From: Haloglomus litoreum
GTDB taxonomy: Archaea > Halobacteriota > Halobacteria > Halobacteriales > Haloarculaceae
Reading direction: 5' to 3'
Assembly (NCBI RefSeq): GCF_029338515.1
Contig: NZ_CP119988.1
Coordinates: forward strand, 2,790,001-2,854,000
DNA length: 64,000 nt
Below, piece by piece: positions 41,043-50,016 of the stretch (the stretch's first letter is position 1; each line of letters begins with the position of its first letter). The translations under genes and the position numbers were made by a program. The notes under the pieces were generated by a model. The model was not told where the DNA came from. It searched no databases and saw only the letters and a list, made by a program, of their open reading frames with translations.

Positions 41043-43805
41043 TCAGTTCTCCCCGGTGCGGTCCAGCGCCCGGTCCGTGGCGGCCGAGAGCGCCGCATTG
41101 GCGACCAGTACCGCGGCCACGGCGAGGCCGATGGTCTGCCAGCCCGCCAGTCCCGGCTGCACCACGTCGAACAGGCGCGCGAGCGGGGTGTACAGCACCG
41201 CCAGCTGGAGCGCCAGCGAGCCCGCGACGGCGGCGAGGAGCCACCGGTTCGACAGGAGCGACGCGCCGAACCGCCGCCGGATGACCTGGACGAGTCCCAT
41301 CTCCGCCACCACGAGGAAGGTGAACAGCAGCGTCTGGGCCCGGACGAGCGACCCGGTCGCCGAGAGGGCCTCGAAGAAGATCACCAACCCGGCGACCGTC
41401 GCGGTGACCGCGATGGTCAGGACCGACAGCACGACGTCACGGTCGATGACGGAGTGGCCCGGCTCCCGTGGCGGCCGGTCGAGCACGTCCGGTGCCTTCG
41501 GGTCGACGCCCAGCGCCAGCGCCGGCAGGCCGTCGGTGACGAGATTGATCCACAGCAGCATCACGGGCGTCAGCACGAGCGCCTCCGTTCGGGAGGCGAA
41601 CAGCTCGGGGAACAGCGCGCTCCCGAGGAGGACACCGAGGAAGACGATGAGCACCTCCGCGGTGTTGGCCGACAGGAGCAGGTTGACGAACTTCTGGATG
41701 TTGTCGAAGATGGCACGGCCCTCCGCGACGGCGTCGCGGATGGTCGCGAAGTTGTCGTCCTGGAGCACCATGTCCGAGGCCTCCTTCGTCACGTCCGTCC
41801 CGCGGATGCCCATCGAGATACCGACATCGGCGTTCCGGAGGCCGGGCGCGTCGTTGACGCCGTCACCTGTCATGGCGACGGTGTGGCCGTTGGCCTGGAG
41901 CGCCTGCAGCACGCGCACCTTGTGCTCCGGGGCGACGCGGGCGAACACCTCCACCTCCTCGACGACCTCGCGGAGTTCGGCATCGCTCAACGCGTCGAGT
42001 TCCGGCCCCGTCAGTGCGCCCGCGGGGTCGAAGCCGATGGCCTCGCCGATCGCGGCGGCGGTGACACGGTTGTCGCCGGTCACCATCACGACGCGGATGC
42101 CGGCGTCCCGGCAGTCCGCGACGGCGTCGGGGACCTCCCCGCGCGGCGGGTCGAGCATCCCCTGCAGGCCGAGGAACGTCAGTCCGGTCTCCAGCGTCTC
42201 GGCGTCGGCGTCCGGGTCGACGCCCGTCCGCCGTGCGAACGCCAGCACGCGGAGCGCCTCGCCCGCAAAGGTGTCGGTCCGCTCCTGGATGGCCGCGCGG
42301 CGCTCGTCGGTCAGCGGGACCACCTCGCCGTCCACCAGCACGGTGTCACACCGCTCCAGCACGGCGCCCGGCGCCCCCTTCGTGTAGGCCGTCGGGCTCT
42401 CTGGACGACCGGCAGCACCGTCGCCCGCGCCCACGACGACGGTCATCCGCTGGCGCTCGGAGGCGAACGGGACCTCACGCAGGCGTTCGACCTCCTCGCG
42501 GTCGATGCCGGCCTTCGCGGCGGAGACGACCAGCGCCACCTCCGTCGGGTCGCCGAGGAACGCCTCGTCGGCGTCGTCGGCAGCGCGCTCGGCGTTGTTG
42601 CAGTACGCCCCGCACCGGAGGACGGGGGCGAGGTCCTCGGCCGGGGCCGGTTCGCCGTCGCGCAGGAACTCGCCCGTCGGTTCGAGGCCCTGGCCCGTCA
42701 CCTCGTAGACGGCGTCGCCGGCCGAGACCCGGGTGACGGTCATCTGGCCCTCGGTGAGCGTGCCGGTCTTGTCCGTGAGGATGGTGTCGACGGAGCCGAG
42801 GCTCTCGACGACGGGGAGCCGGCGGACCAGCGCGTTCCGGTCGACGAGTCGCTGCGAGCCCAGCGCCAGCGTCAGCGTCACGACCGCAGGGAGCCCCTCG
42901 GGGACCGCGGCGACCGCGAGCGTGATGGCGGTCAGGAGGATGGCGATGGGGCCGGTCTCCGTGAACAGGAACTGGACGGCGACGACGAGGCCGATGAGGC
43001 CGAGGACGCCCAGCCCGATGCGCCGGCCGAGTTCGTTCACCTCCTGCTGGAAGGGCGTGTCGTCGCGCTCGGCCTCCTGTATCTGCGTCGCGATGGCGCC
43101 CACCTCCGTCTCCATCCCCGTCTCGACGACGAGCGCCCGCCCACGCCCCCGGACTGCGGTGGTGTTCATGAACAGGCTGTTCGCACGCTCGGCGAGCGGG
43201 GTCGCTGCCGGTAGCGGGTCGGACGCCTTCGACGTCGAGGCGCTCTCGCCGGTCAGCGCGGCCTCCTTCGTCTCGAGATCGGTCGCCTCGAGGAGGCGCG
43301 CGTCCGCCGGGACCGCATCCCCCTGTTCGATCACGACCACGTCGCCGGGAACCACCTCGCGGGCGGGGACCCGGCGCTTCTCCCCGTCGCGGATGACGGT
43401 CGCGTCGGGCGTCGCCATCTCGCGCAGCCGGGCCATCGCCTGCTCGGCGCGGTAGTCCTGGACGAAGCCGAAGACGCCGTTGGCGAACAGGATGAGCAGG
43501 ATGAGTCCGGCGTCGACGTAGTTGGGTTCCTCGCCGGGGAGCAGGCCGACGGCGAGCGACAGCGCCGCCGCCAGCACCAGCAGGTAGATGAGCACGTCCT
43601 GGAACTGCGAGACGAACAGCGCGAGCGGGGAGACCGACTCGCCCTCCCGGATCTCGTTCGGGCCGTGCCGCTCGAGGCGACGCGCGGCCTCGGTCGCCGA
43701 GAGCCCGGCCTCGTCGGTGTCGAGCGCCCCGTAGAGATCGTCGAGGGGGGCTGCGTGCCAGTCCTCGGGCGGCGTCAGCGCCGTCCGCCCGTCGGCATCA
43801 CTCAT
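41043..43805 (-). CDS. P-type cation-transporting ATPase (Ca2+-type, P2)
   Basis: 920 residues. DWHAAPLDDLYGALDTDEAG begins the cation-ATPase N-terminal domain. The TGES motif of the actuator (AALTGESASTSK), the helix-4 site AAVPEGLPAVVTLTLALG, the phosphorylation site DKTGTLTEGQM and the hinge MTGDGVNDAPGLRNADVG are all intact. The PEGLP site and ten-helix length match Ca2+ (SERCA/PMA1-type) pumps rather than heavy-metal pumps. The ATG at 43805 (MSDADGRTAL) is preferred over an in-frame start 72 nt upstream. It shares an operon with the 40483 lipoprotein. Confidence 0.92.
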   Translation of the reverse strand: MSDADGRTALTPPEDWHAAPLDDLYGALDTDEAGLSATEAARRLERHGPNEIREGESVSPLALFVSQFQDVLIYLLVLAAALSLAVGLLPGEEPNYVDAGLILLILFANGVFGFVQDYRAEQAMARLREMATPDATVIRDGEKRRVPAREVVPGDVVVIEQGDAVPADARLLEATDLETKEAALTGESASTSKASDPLPAATPLAERANSLFMNTTAVRGRGRALVVETGMETEVGAIATQIQEAERDDTPFQQEVNELGRRIGLGVLGLIGLVVAVQFLFTETGPIAILLTAITLAVAAVPEGLPAVVTLTLALGSQRLVDRNALVRRLPVVESLGSVDTILTDKTGTLTEGQMTVTRVSAGDAVYEVTGQGLEPTGEFLRDGEPAPAEDLAPVLRCGAYCNNAERAADDADEAFLGDPTEVALVVSAAKAGIDREEVERLREVPFASERQRMTVVVGAGDGAAGRPESPTAYTKGAPGAVLERCDTVLVDGEVVPLTDERRAAIQERTDTFAGEALRVLAFARRTGVDPDADAETLETGLTFLGLQGMLDPPRGEVPDAVADCRDAGIRVVMVTGDNRVTAAAIGEAIGFDPAGALTGPELDALSDAELREVVEEVEVFARVAPEHKVRVLQALQANGHTVAMTGDGVNDAPGLRNADVGISMGIRGTDVTKEASDMVLQDDNFATIRDAVAEGRAIFDNIQKFVNLLLSANTAEVLIVFLGVLLGSALFPELFASRTEALVLTPVMLLWINLVTDGLPALALGVDPKAPDVLDRPPREPGHSVIDRDVVLSVLTIAVTATVAGLVIFFEALSATGSLVRAQTLLFTFLVVAEMGLVQVIRRRFGASLLSNRWLLAAVAGSLALQLAVLYTPLARLFDVVQPGLAGWQTIGLAVAAVLVANAALSAATDRALDRTGEN

Positions 43806-44065
43806 CGGCCGGCCTCCCGGGTAGTCGCCCTCTGGCGGGGAGCGAGGGCGGGCTGTTCGTTCGCTCTCGGAGGGCACATCGGTTGGCTGGGTTGGCCGAC
43901 ACTCGGTCGGGACTTATGCCCTCCGCCGGCTCTCTCGCCGCGGGAACCGGAACCGTAGCGAAGTTGTCCCCCGCCCCAGTCGGGCATGGATATGTCGTCC
44001 GAACCGGGTCGTCGCTGTCGTCACGGGGGATACGTGTGGCGGACGCGGGCAGCGGGTGGTGTCCC

Positions 44066-45319
44066 GTGAGCGCACCCGAGGGGCCGGGCGCGAGCGAGGC
44101 CGCAGTGCCCTCGCTCAGTCGCGAACTCGGACTGTTCGAGGTCACGGTGTACGGCGTCGGGCTCATCCTCGGGGCGGGCATCTACGCCATCCTCGGCGAG
44201 GCCACCGCTGTCGCCGGCGAGTCCGTCCCGCTGGCGTTCCTCGCAGCCGCCGTCGTCGCCGGGCTGACGGGTCTGAGCTACGCGGAACTCGCCTCGCGCT
44301 TCCCGAAGGGCGAGGGGGACTACGTCTACGTCCGCGAGTCGATGGGGAGCAAGCGCCTCGCCGAGGTCGTGGCGGTGCTGCGGGTGTTCGTCGGCGCCGT
44401 CTCGGCGGCAGCCGTCGCGCTCGCGTTCTCGGGCTACCTGACCGCCTTCACCGACGTGCCCCCAGCCCTGGCGGCGCTCGCGCTGGTGGCACTCGCGTCG
44501 GCGGTCAACTTCTGGGGCATCGAACTCTCCGCGAAGCTGAACGTCCTGTTCACGGCCGCCGAGGTCGGGGGCCTCGCGCTGGTCATCTGGCTCGGGCGGA
44601 ACACGTGGGGCTCGGTCGCGGTACTGGACGCGCCGTTCGGCGGCTCGGGTGTCGTCGCTGCCACCTTCCTCGTCTTCTTCGCCTACCTCGGCTTCGGCTC
44701 CATCGTCAACGTCGCCGAGGAGACCCGCGACGCCACCCGGACGGTGCCGCGGGCCATCCTGCTCTCCATCGCCACCACGACGGTCCTGTACGTGCTGGTT
44801 GCGTTCTCGGCGGTCGGCCTCGTGGACTGGCGGGCACTCGGGGCGTCGGCGTCGCCGCTCGCGCTGGTCGCCGAGGCGGGCGGTGGCGCGGTCGCCGGCT
44901 CCGTCGTCGGGGCCATCGCGCTCACCTCGACCGCGAACACGGTCCTCATCCTGCTGGTGTCGACCTCGCGACTGCTGTACGGCGTCTCGAAGAGCGAGTA
45001 CCGCTCGTTCCCCACGATGTTCTCGCGGATCCACGCCGGCCGCCGGACGCCCTACCTCGCGGTCGCGCTGGTCGGTGGCCTGACGGTCCCGTTCGTCCTG
45101 CTGGGCGACCTCGGGCAGGTGGCGGCGCTGGCCAATGCGGCGCTGCTCGTCGTGTTCGTCGTGGTGAACGCCGCACTCCTCAAGCTCCGATTCGACCACC
45201 CCGGCGACCGGGCGGGGTTCACCGCACCACTCACCGTGGGGCGGCTCTCGGTCACCGCGCTCGCGGGGCTGGTGACGACGGTGGCGCTGCTGGTGGTCTA
45301 CGTCGCGGGGCTGCTCTGA
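44066..45319 (+). CDS. APC family amino acid/polyamine permease
   Basis: 417 residues with about twelve helices. TVYGVGLILGAGIYAILGEA is the broken helix 1 of the APC fold; FLVFFAYLGFGSIVNVAEET and SRLLYGVSKSEYRSFPTMF follow. Substrate not deducible. The GTG at 44066 (VSAPEGPGASEAAV) is chosen because it lies about 23 residues before helix 1; an upstream ATG at 43883 would add 61 residues of non-protein-like sequence. Divergent from the Ca2+ ATPase. Confidence 0.88.
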   Translation: MSAPEGPGASEAAVPSLSRELGLFEVTVYGVGLILGAGIYAILGEATAVAGESVPLAFLAAAVVAGLTGLSYAELASRFPKGEGDYVYVRESMGSKRLAEVVAVLRVFVGAVSAAAVALAFSGYLTAFTDVPPALAALALVALASAVNFWGIELSAKLNVLFTAAEVGGLALVIWLGRNTWGSVAVLDAPFGGSGVVAATFLVFFAYLGFGSIVNVAEETRDATRTVPRAILLSIATTTVLYVLVAFSAVGLVDWRALGASASPLALVAEAGGGAVAGSVVGAIALTSTANTVLILLVSTSRLLYGVSKSEYRSFPTMFSRIHAGRRTPYLAVALVGGLTVPFVLLGDLGQVAALANAALLVVFVVVNAALLKLRFDHPGDRAGFTAPLTVGRLSVTALAGLVTTVALLVVYVAGLL

Positions 45320-45395
45320 TAGCTGCGACTCACCGGCCTTCCGCCGGCACGGATATCTCGAAAACCCGGAGTTTCATTGATAAATGTGCTGGTAG

Positions 45396-45404
45396 CTATA
45401 TAAC
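45396..45404 (+). promoter_or_regulatory. TATA box CTATATAAC for the halocyanin gene
   Basis: Centre about 27 nt before the ATG at 45427, supporting that start as leaderless. Confidence 0.62.
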
Positions 45405-45426
45405 TCCGAGAATTATCTGGTAATTC

Positions 45427-45984
45427 ATGTCGGGAGGGTCCGTAGCCCAGGTCATGACTGCACCGAGTGATCCGCGGATGGACCGGCGGACCGTACTGAG
45501 GGGCGTGGGGGTCGCTACCCTGGCGGGTTTGGCCGGCTGTACCGGTGACGGCGGCGATGGTGGTCAGGACACCGTTCCGGGGAACGACTTCCCGGCGGTC
45601 GACGACTGGCTGACCGAGACCGACGTGGGCGGCGCCGACGACACCTACGAGGGGACGCTGGTCGACCTGCGCGACCAGGACACCGTCACCATCGGTGTCG
45701 GGACGGAGGGCAACGGCGACGACTTCGCGTTCGGGCCCTCTGCGGTCCTCGTCTCGGCAGGCACGGAGGTCGTCTGGGACTGGACCGGCGACGGCGGCCG
45801 GCACAACGTCGAGGCCGAACCTGACGACCAGCTCGGCGAGTCCGACTACGAGTTCAGCTCCGGCGAGCCCACCCAGAGCGCCGACACCGAGTACCGGCGG
45901 ACGCTCGACGAGGCCGGCGTCGTCCTCTACCACTGCGAGCCACACCTCTCGGTCGGCATGAAGGGTGGCATCGCCATCGAGTAG
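45427..45984 (+). CDS. Halocyanin (blue copper lipoprotein, Tat-exported)
   Basis: 185 residues. Tat signal with lipobox: DRRTVLRGVGVATLAGLAGC (Cys about 38). The cupredoxin domain has His in GGRHNVEAE and the Cys-His-Met set in LYHCEPHLSVGMKGGIAIE, binding one copper. It is tethered by lipid at the outer face and carries electrons. The start at 45427 agrees with the TATA box 27 nt upstream; ATGs at 45454 and 45478 are alternatives that keep the signal. Confidence 0.9.
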   Translation: MSGGSVAQVMTAPSDPRMDRRTVLRGVGVATLAGLAGCTGDGGDGGQDTVPGNDFPAVDDWLTETDVGGADDTYEGTLVDLRDQDTVTIGVGTEGNGDDFAFGPSAVLVSAGTEVVWDWTGDGGRHNVEAEPDDQLGESDYEFSSGEPTQSADTEYRRTLDEAGVVLYHCEPHLSVGMKGGIAIE

Positions 45985-46041
45985 GGCCCATCCGGCGTCG
46001 GCGTCCCGTCGGCCACACTCCTCAGGAGCCTGTCGTCGCCG

Positions 46042-46713
46042 TCACTCCTCGATGGATTCGGCGATCTCGACGCCCGAGGACGCGCCGATACGGGTCGCGC
46101 CGGCATCGACCATCGTGAGGACTTCCTCGAAGGAGCCGATGCCGCCGGAGGCCTTGACCTCGACGTGCGGGCCGGCGGCCTCGCGCATCGCGCGGACCTC
46201 GTCGACGTCGCAGCCGCCCTCGTAGCCGACGGCCGTCTTCACGAAGTCGGCGCCGCCCTCGTCGACGAGCTCCGACGCTCGGCGGATCTCCTCGTCGGTG
46301 AGCGTCGGCGACTCGATGATGCACTTCAGCGTCTTCTCCCCGACGGCCTGCTTCACCGACCGGATGTCGTTGACCACGTACTCGTGGTCGCCGTTGACGA
46401 AGGCGGTCCGGTTCATCACCATGTCCAGTTCGTCGGCGTACTCCAGCAGTTCTTCGACCTCGGCCCGCTTCGCTCGCGGGTTCTGGACCCCGTAGGGGAA
46501 GCCGACGACCACCACCACGTCGGCCTCGTCACCCAGGATGTCGGCCGCGAGTTCAGCGTGGTAGGGGACGACGCACGCCGCGTTGAACCCGTACTCCAGC
46601 ACCTCCTCACAGAGCTCTCGGATCTCGGCCTCGGTCGAGTCCGGCTCGACGTTCGTGTGATCGATCAGCTCCACCACCCGCTCGGGCTCCGCTCGAAGGG
46701 TCTCGGCGTCCAT
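46042..46713 (-). CDS. deoC: Deoxyribose-phosphate aldolase
   Basis: 223 residues. TIM-barrel class I aldolase that splits 2-deoxyribose-5-phosphate to glyceraldehyde-3-phosphate and acetaldehyde. VELIDHTNVEPDSTEAEI at the start, then AACVVPYHAELA, DMVMNRTAF, and the Schiff-base Lys in ADFVKTAVGYEGG; VEVKASGGIGSFEEVL is the phosphate-binding region. The start at 46713 matches the family length. It is followed upstream by a small membrane gene on the same strand. Confidence 0.93.
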   Translation of the reverse strand: MDAETLRAEPERVVELIDHTNVEPDSTEAEIRELCEEVLEYGFNAACVVPYHAELAADILGDEADVVVVVGFPYGVQNPRAKRAEVEELLEYADELDMVMNRTAFVNGDHEYVVNDIRSVKQAVGEKTLKCIIESPTLTDEEIRRASELVDEGGADFVKTAVGYEGGCDVDEVRAMREAAGPHVEVKASGGIGSFEEVLTMVDAGATRIGASSGVEIAESIEE

Positions 46714-46762
46714 GCCCGGGGCGACTCGGGCGAGCGGCTTCCGTGTTTCGGGCGCTCGCGGC

Positions 46763-46858
46763 CTACAGTTTCCCCTGGCGCTCCGCGCGGCTCCGCTCGG
46801 CGGCCCGGCGCAGCTGGAACCAGACGACGGCAAGCGCGAGGAGTGGCGGGAACGCCAT
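46763..46858 (-). CDS. Small single-helix membrane protein, in frame behind the 46871 gene stop
   Basis: 31 residues: one hydrophobic helix (FPPLLALAVVWFQLRR) then a basic tail (AAERSRAERQGKL). The ATG at 46858 is 12 nt behind the TAG of the bactofilin-like gene and in the same frame. It could be an independent small protein, or the last helix of the upstream protein cut off by a TAG. Codon use is like its neighbours. Too short for certainty. Confidence 0.45.
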   Translation of the reverse strand: MAFPPLLALAVVWFQLRRAAERSRAERQGKL

Positions 46859-46870
46859 CGAGAGGACGTC

Positions 46871-47737
46871 CTACCCGGGGAGCTCCGGCGGCTCGAACGC
46901 CCGAAGGCCGAAGTAGGAGACGAGGACGGCGCCGAACCCGACCGTGACCAGTGTGACCTGCACCAGCCCGCCCACCAGCGGGAGTCGCGAGAGGAGTTCC
47001 ATGACGAGGACGAACCCCGCCCCGCCCAGCGCCGCGGCGAGCGCCGGGCGCTCGACGGGCAGGCGCCGGCCCAGCAGGTGCCCGTACACCACGTACGCGT
47101 AGGCGACGACGAGGAACTGCCCGAACAGGCCGAGGATGCTCACGGGCAGGAGTATCAACGTGAACGCCATGTAGACGAACAGGACGAGCAGCGTCACGCC
47201 CGCCAGCGACCCGACGACGCCGCTGACCACCGGGTGGCCGGTGACGGTGGCGCCCACGTTGTCGAGGAGCGTGGGGGCCCGCCGGGTCAGCAGCGCGGCC
47301 GCGCCCCCGACGACGAGCATCTGGAGCAGGACGAAGCCGGCCACGGTCGCGGGCGAGCGCTGCTGTGGCGTCACGTCGACCGTCGTCCGCGAGCCGATGC
47401 TGGCACCCTCGGCCACCGCGGTCGTCCCGGAGATGGACTGGAGGTCGCCCGTGATGGCGGCGCCGTCGGCCACCGAGAGGTTGCCGGCGAGCTGTGTCAC
47501 GTCGCCTGCCACCCGGCCCTCCACGTCGAGCGTGCCCCCGACGACGAACAGGCGGCCGCGGGCGGTGGCGTCCGGGGGCACCGTCACGGTCCCCCCGGCG
47601 ACGACGAACGCCGGCGCGGGCCCCGAGAGGGCCCGGTCGCCCTCGAAGGTGATCTCCATCGACGCGGGCTCGGCGCCACTGGCCGACAGGAGGAGGACGA
47701 CGACGACCAGCAGCGGCAACACCTCGACGGGGTTCAT
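46871..47737 (-). CDS. Bactofilin/polymer-forming-like domain membrane protein
   Basis: 288 residues. A signal or helix (VEVLPLLVVVVLLLSASGAEPA) is followed by a short right-handed beta-helix-like region (APAFVVAGGTVTVPPDATARG, RLFVVGGTLDVEGRVAGDVT) typical of polymer-forming proteins. About four to five helices follow (VAGFVLLQMLVVGGAAALLT, LAGVTLLVLFVYMAFTLILL). It may scaffold the envelope. It starts in an ATGA overlap with the upstream MFS gene, so they are co-translated. Confidence 0.78.
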   Translation of the reverse strand: MNPVEVLPLLVVVVLLLSASGAEPASMEITFEGDRALSGPAPAFVVAGGTVTVPPDATARGRLFVVGGTLDVEGRVAGDVTQLAGNLSVADGAAITGDLQSISGTTAVAEGASIGSRTTVDVTPQQRSPATVAGFVLLQMLVVGGAAALLTRRAPTLLDNVGATVTGHPVVSGVVGSLAGVTLLVLFVYMAFTLILLPVSILGLFGQFLVVAYAYVVYGHLLGRRLPVERPALAAALGGAGFVLVMELLSRLPLVGGLVQVTLVTVGFGAVLVSYFGLRAFEPPELPG

Positions 47738-49095
47738 CGGGTCACCTCCTGGCGTTCCGGGTCGCCGCCGGACTCACGGTCCGTGGCGGACCCGCCGCCC
47801 CCGCCGGACGTGCGGGCGACCCCGACGGCCCGCTGGACGTACAGCCCGATGCCGAGCCCCAGCAGGAGGAGCATCGCCAGCGCGTTGACGAGGTTGAGGT
47901 GGGTCAGCAGCGTCACCTCGGCGTGGTCGAGGTAGAGCGCGACGGCCGTGCTGAGGAAGGTCGCCAGCCAGCCGGCCATCCCGATGCCGATGGCGGTGTG
48001 GGTGCCGACCGTCTCGGCGGTCGAGAGGTCGGGCCAGAGCGCGAAGTTCAGCGTCGTGTAGAAGCTGACCGCCAGCGCGTAGAACAGCGGGTTGACGATG
48101 GAGGGGGCGCCGCCGGCGACGCCGGGGAACAGCGACGCCAGCCGCAGGTCCGACGTGTAGAGGACGTGCGTGAGCGCGAACAGGGCGAACACCGAGATGA
48201 AGAGGCCGTTCCGGTCGAAGTTGACGTAGAGGACACCGGCCATCAGCGCGCCGACGACGTGGACGGCCGCAAGCGCGAGGCGTGGCCCGAGGTCGGGCGA
48301 CTGCCACGAACTCAGGACGAGCGCCGGCGTGTCGATGATGCGGAGGAACCCGAGGCTGTCGACGAAGAAGACACCGAACATCAGCAGAACGGGCGACCAG
48401 AACGCGAGACTCCGGGTCGTCACGGGGGCGGGCCGGCAGAAGCGCCCGGGCCCGAACTCGTCGGCCTGCCCGGAGAGCGCGTCGAGGACGTCCTCGACGG
48501 CCGCGACCCGTCCGGAGACGATGACACCGAGGACGACGAGCCCGGGCAGCATCGCCGCCACCATCACCCGGGCGAACACGTCGATGGACCACGCCAGCGG
48601 GACGGCGTTGGCGAGGCCGTAGGTCGCCGCCGTGATGAGGGCCGCGACGGGGCCGCGGTCCGGGACGGGGATCAGGTCGACCGCGAGGCTGAACGAGACG
48701 GGAAAGCCCACGCCGAGCGCGACCGACGCCGCGAGAATCCACGCACCGAACGCCGGTACGGTCCGGATGGCGGGCGCGGCGACCGTCAGCCCGAACTGGA
48801 CCACGAGGACGCCGAACAGGAACCGGAGGCGCATCCGGAGGTCGCGGCTCCAGCCCCGCCGGTCCATCGTCACGCCGAACGCGACGGCGACGGCGAACGT
48901 GACCAGCGCCAGCCCGCCCATCCAGAGCGAGACGGCGGTCCGGCTCATCCCGACCAGACGCGTCCCGAGGTCGATGAGCCCGAGCTGGACGAACGTGATG
49001 TTGTAGTAGTACCCGGCGGTCATCAGCGCGACGAACAGGCCGTACCCGGCAACCGTCGGCCACCGCCCCTCGCGGACGTAGCGGAGCAGTCTCAC
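47734..49095 (-). CDS. Major facilitator superfamily transporter
   Basis: 453 residues with about twelve helices, starting at a GTG at 49095. TAGYYYNITFVQLGLIDLGTRLVG is helix 1, and AVAFGVTMDRRGWSRDLRMRLRF is the loop 2-3 signature region (G-x-x-x-DRRGW-R). A second half has FALTHVLYTSDLRLASLFPG. Substrate not deducible. It is the first gene of an operon with the bactofilin-like protein. Confidence 0.85.
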   Translation of the reverse strand: MRLLRYVREGRWPTVAGYGLFVALMTAGYYYNITFVQLGLIDLGTRLVGMSRTAVSLWMGGLALVTFAVAVAFGVTMDRRGWSRDLRMRLRFLFGVLVVQFGLTVAAPAIRTVPAFGAWILAASVALGVGFPVSFSLAVDLIPVPDRGPVAALITAATYGLANAVPLAWSIDVFARVMVAAMLPGLVVLGVIVSGRVAAVEDVLDALSGQADEFGPGRFCRPAPVTTRSLAFWSPVLLMFGVFFVDSLGFLRIIDTPALVLSSWQSPDLGPRLALAAVHVVGALMAGVLYVNFDRNGLFISVFALFALTHVLYTSDLRLASLFPGVAGGAPSIVNPLFYALAVSFYTTLNFALWPDLSTAETVGTHTAIGIGMAGWLATFLSTAVALYLDHAEVTLLTHLNLVNALAMLLLLGLGIGLYVQRAVGVARTSGGGGGSATDRESGGDPERQEVTR

Positions 49096-49170
49096 GCACT
49101 CACACCCCCGCGTCCCACCGGTCGGGGGTCGATATACCGCCGTGACCGAAGGGCTGGTGCGTCGGCGCCA

Positions 49171-50016
49171 TCAGAGCGCGACGACGAGGACGGCCGAGAC
49201 GGTCAGTAACGTGACGTGGAAGCTGGCGTGAGCGACCATTGCCGTCTCCAGCGAGCGCCGCCAGAACAGCCAGCCCAGCGCGACGCCGGCGATGGTGTTC
49301 AGGAGTACCGTCCGGACGACGAGTGCGACGCTCGCGTCGTAGGTGGCCAGCAGGGCCGGGAGGTGGCCCAGGCCGAACAGGACGGCGGCGACGACGATGG
49401 CCGCCCACACGGCCGCCGCGGAGGGGGATGGCCGTCGCTCGCCGACGCGGTTGCCCACCCACCAGAGGGCCCAGGCGAGCGGGGCCATCACGCCCCAGCG
49501 CAGGAGGAGCTCCTCCGTGATGCCGCCGTAGAGGAGCCGGTAGGGTGCCGAGGCAGCCAGCGCCCGGAGGGTCTCGGCGTCCGACCCGGCCATCCCGCCG
49601 TCGATGGCGACGAACGGCGCGAACGCCGCGTCGAGAACGAAGACCACGACGAACGTCGCGGCGCCGACGGCGACCGCCAGCGGGAGCGAGTCCCGGACGG
49701 CCGACCAGTCCGGGCGCCCACCGCTCGCCCACGCGTAGACGTGTGACCGGAGGCCGACCCGTGGGGCGGTCACCGCACCGAGTGCCACGAAGACGGCGAG
49801 CAGGACCGTCGAGTTGGCCGCCGCGACGGCGACCAGCGCCGGGTACGAGAGCCCCTCCAGTCCGGGCGTCCCCCGGAGCGTCGGCGCGACGGTCATCGCG
49901 ATGGCGACGACGCCCGTCATCCCGAGGGCGAACAGCGCGAGGCCACCGCGGAGCCGGCTGCCGGCCGGGGGGCTGGCGCCGTCATCGGCCCGCGTCTCGG
50001 TGATGTCGGCGGTCAC
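49171..50016 (-). CDS. CPBP family intramembrane metalloprotease
   Basis: 281 residues with about eight helices. The catalytic EELLLRWG motif (GGITEELLLRWGVM) is followed by FGLGHLPALL with one His, and by SLETAMVAHASFH with the last His. These are the Rce1/CPBP metal and catalytic residues. Substrate unknown; CPBP proteins act in immunity to bacteriocins, signalling or processing prenylated proteins. It starts at a GTG in a GTGA overlap with the upstream DUF7544 gene. Confidence 0.88.
   Translation of the reverse strand: MTADITETRADDGASPPAGSRLRGGLALFALGMTGVVAIAMTVAPTLRGTPGLEGLSYPALVAVAAANSTVLLAVFVALGAVTAPRVGLRSHVYAWASGGRPDWSAVRDSLPLAVAVGAATFVVVFVLDAAFAPFVAIDGGMAGSDAETLRALAASAPYRLLYGGITEELLLRWGVMAPLAWALWWVGNRVGERRPSPSAAAVWAAIVVAAVLFGLGHLPALLATYDASVALVVRTVLLNTIAGVALGWLFWRRSLETAMVAHASFHVTLLTVSAVLVVAL

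Noticed and set aside
40947-43214. 755-codon open frame on the plus strand
   Set aside because: Antisense to the P-type ATPase, whose DKTGT and TGDGVND motifs are certain.
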